The notes beneath the pieces were generated by a model. It was given only the letters and a program-made list of their open reading frames with translations. It was not told where the DNA came from and did not search any database. 64,000 nucleotides of DNA from Pagrus major (Eukaryota; Chordata; Actinopteri; Spariformes; Sparidae). Below are positions 63,861 to 64,000 of the stretch, piece by piece. The DNA lies in assembly GCF_040436345.1 (NCBI RefSeq), contig NC_133235.1, forward strand, positions 21,538,660 through 21,602,659, read 5' to 3'. Numbering within the stretch: the first letter of the stretch is position 1; every line of letters begins with the position of its first letter. Made by a program: the position numbers and the translations under genes.

Positions 63861-64000
63861 ACACGTAAGCAGCGTGGGATCATGGGAGTTGTTTTCTTCA
63901 CTGTTAAACAGCCACCATTGCTGATGGAAATCGACCTACGTGACTCAGGCAGATATGTTCACGGACGAGGTAATGTGCAGTATTAAATGTAATGTAATGT

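Noticed and set aside
1..64000. CRISPR arrays, operons or other prokaryotic-type systems
   Set aside because: The DNA is vertebrate; tandem repeats are microsatellites without spacer structure.

Overview
This is vertebrate genomic DNA, almost certainly from a ray-finned (percomorph-type) teleost. Three intact forkhead genes with vertebrate-specific orthology sit in low-GC DNA. The DNA is full of (GT)n/(CA)n microsatellites and of short interspersed elements with the texture of fish MITEs, plus 3'-truncated non-LTR retrotransposon remnants. There is no prokaryotic gene organisation.

Coding content is one conserved cluster, all on the minus strand and transcribed in the order foxq1 (about 30.5 kb), foxf2 (about 27.8-25.0 kb), foxc1 (about 16.4-15.0 kb). 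This is the order and relative orientation of FOXQ1-FOXF2-FOXC1 at human 6p25. foxc1 and foxq1 are single-exon genes. foxf2 has two coding exons, which I joined at a CAG|GTAGAG donor and a TTCACAG acceptor to give a continuous 380-residue protein. Whether these are the teleost 'a' or 'b' ohnologues cannot be settled from this window alone.

Layout: 1-14.5 kb is non-coding DNA downstream of foxc1, with four MITE-like elements (2973-3507, 5802-6152, 6627-7163, 7419-7712) and two GC-richer non-repetitive blocks (about 3.9-4.45 and 10.34-11.09 kb) that look like candidate regulatory DNA. 14.5-16.4 kb is foxc1. 16.4-25 kb is the foxc1-foxf2 spacer, with a candidate regulatory block just upstream of foxc1, a long GATA microsatellite and LINE debris. 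25-30.7 kb is foxf2 and foxq1. 30.7-64 kb has no recognisable gene and holds a TTAA-bounded MITE, two copies of a 'gttagcatgc'-type repeat family, a foldback element, a LINE 3' end, other fish repeats and long stretches of unassigned DNA. A large desert beside this trio fits developmental genes controlled by distant enhancers, but no enhancer is proven here.

The three genes encode forkhead transcription factors: foxc1 in somite, neural crest, eye and vascular mesenchyme; foxf2 in mesenchyme and pericytes; foxq1 in epithelia. I did not find an undescribed multi-gene system. The most notable signals are a 27-unit CA repeat abutting the foxf2 3' splice site, and three different repeat families bounded by TTAA, one of which can fold into a hairpin with arms of about 200 bp.
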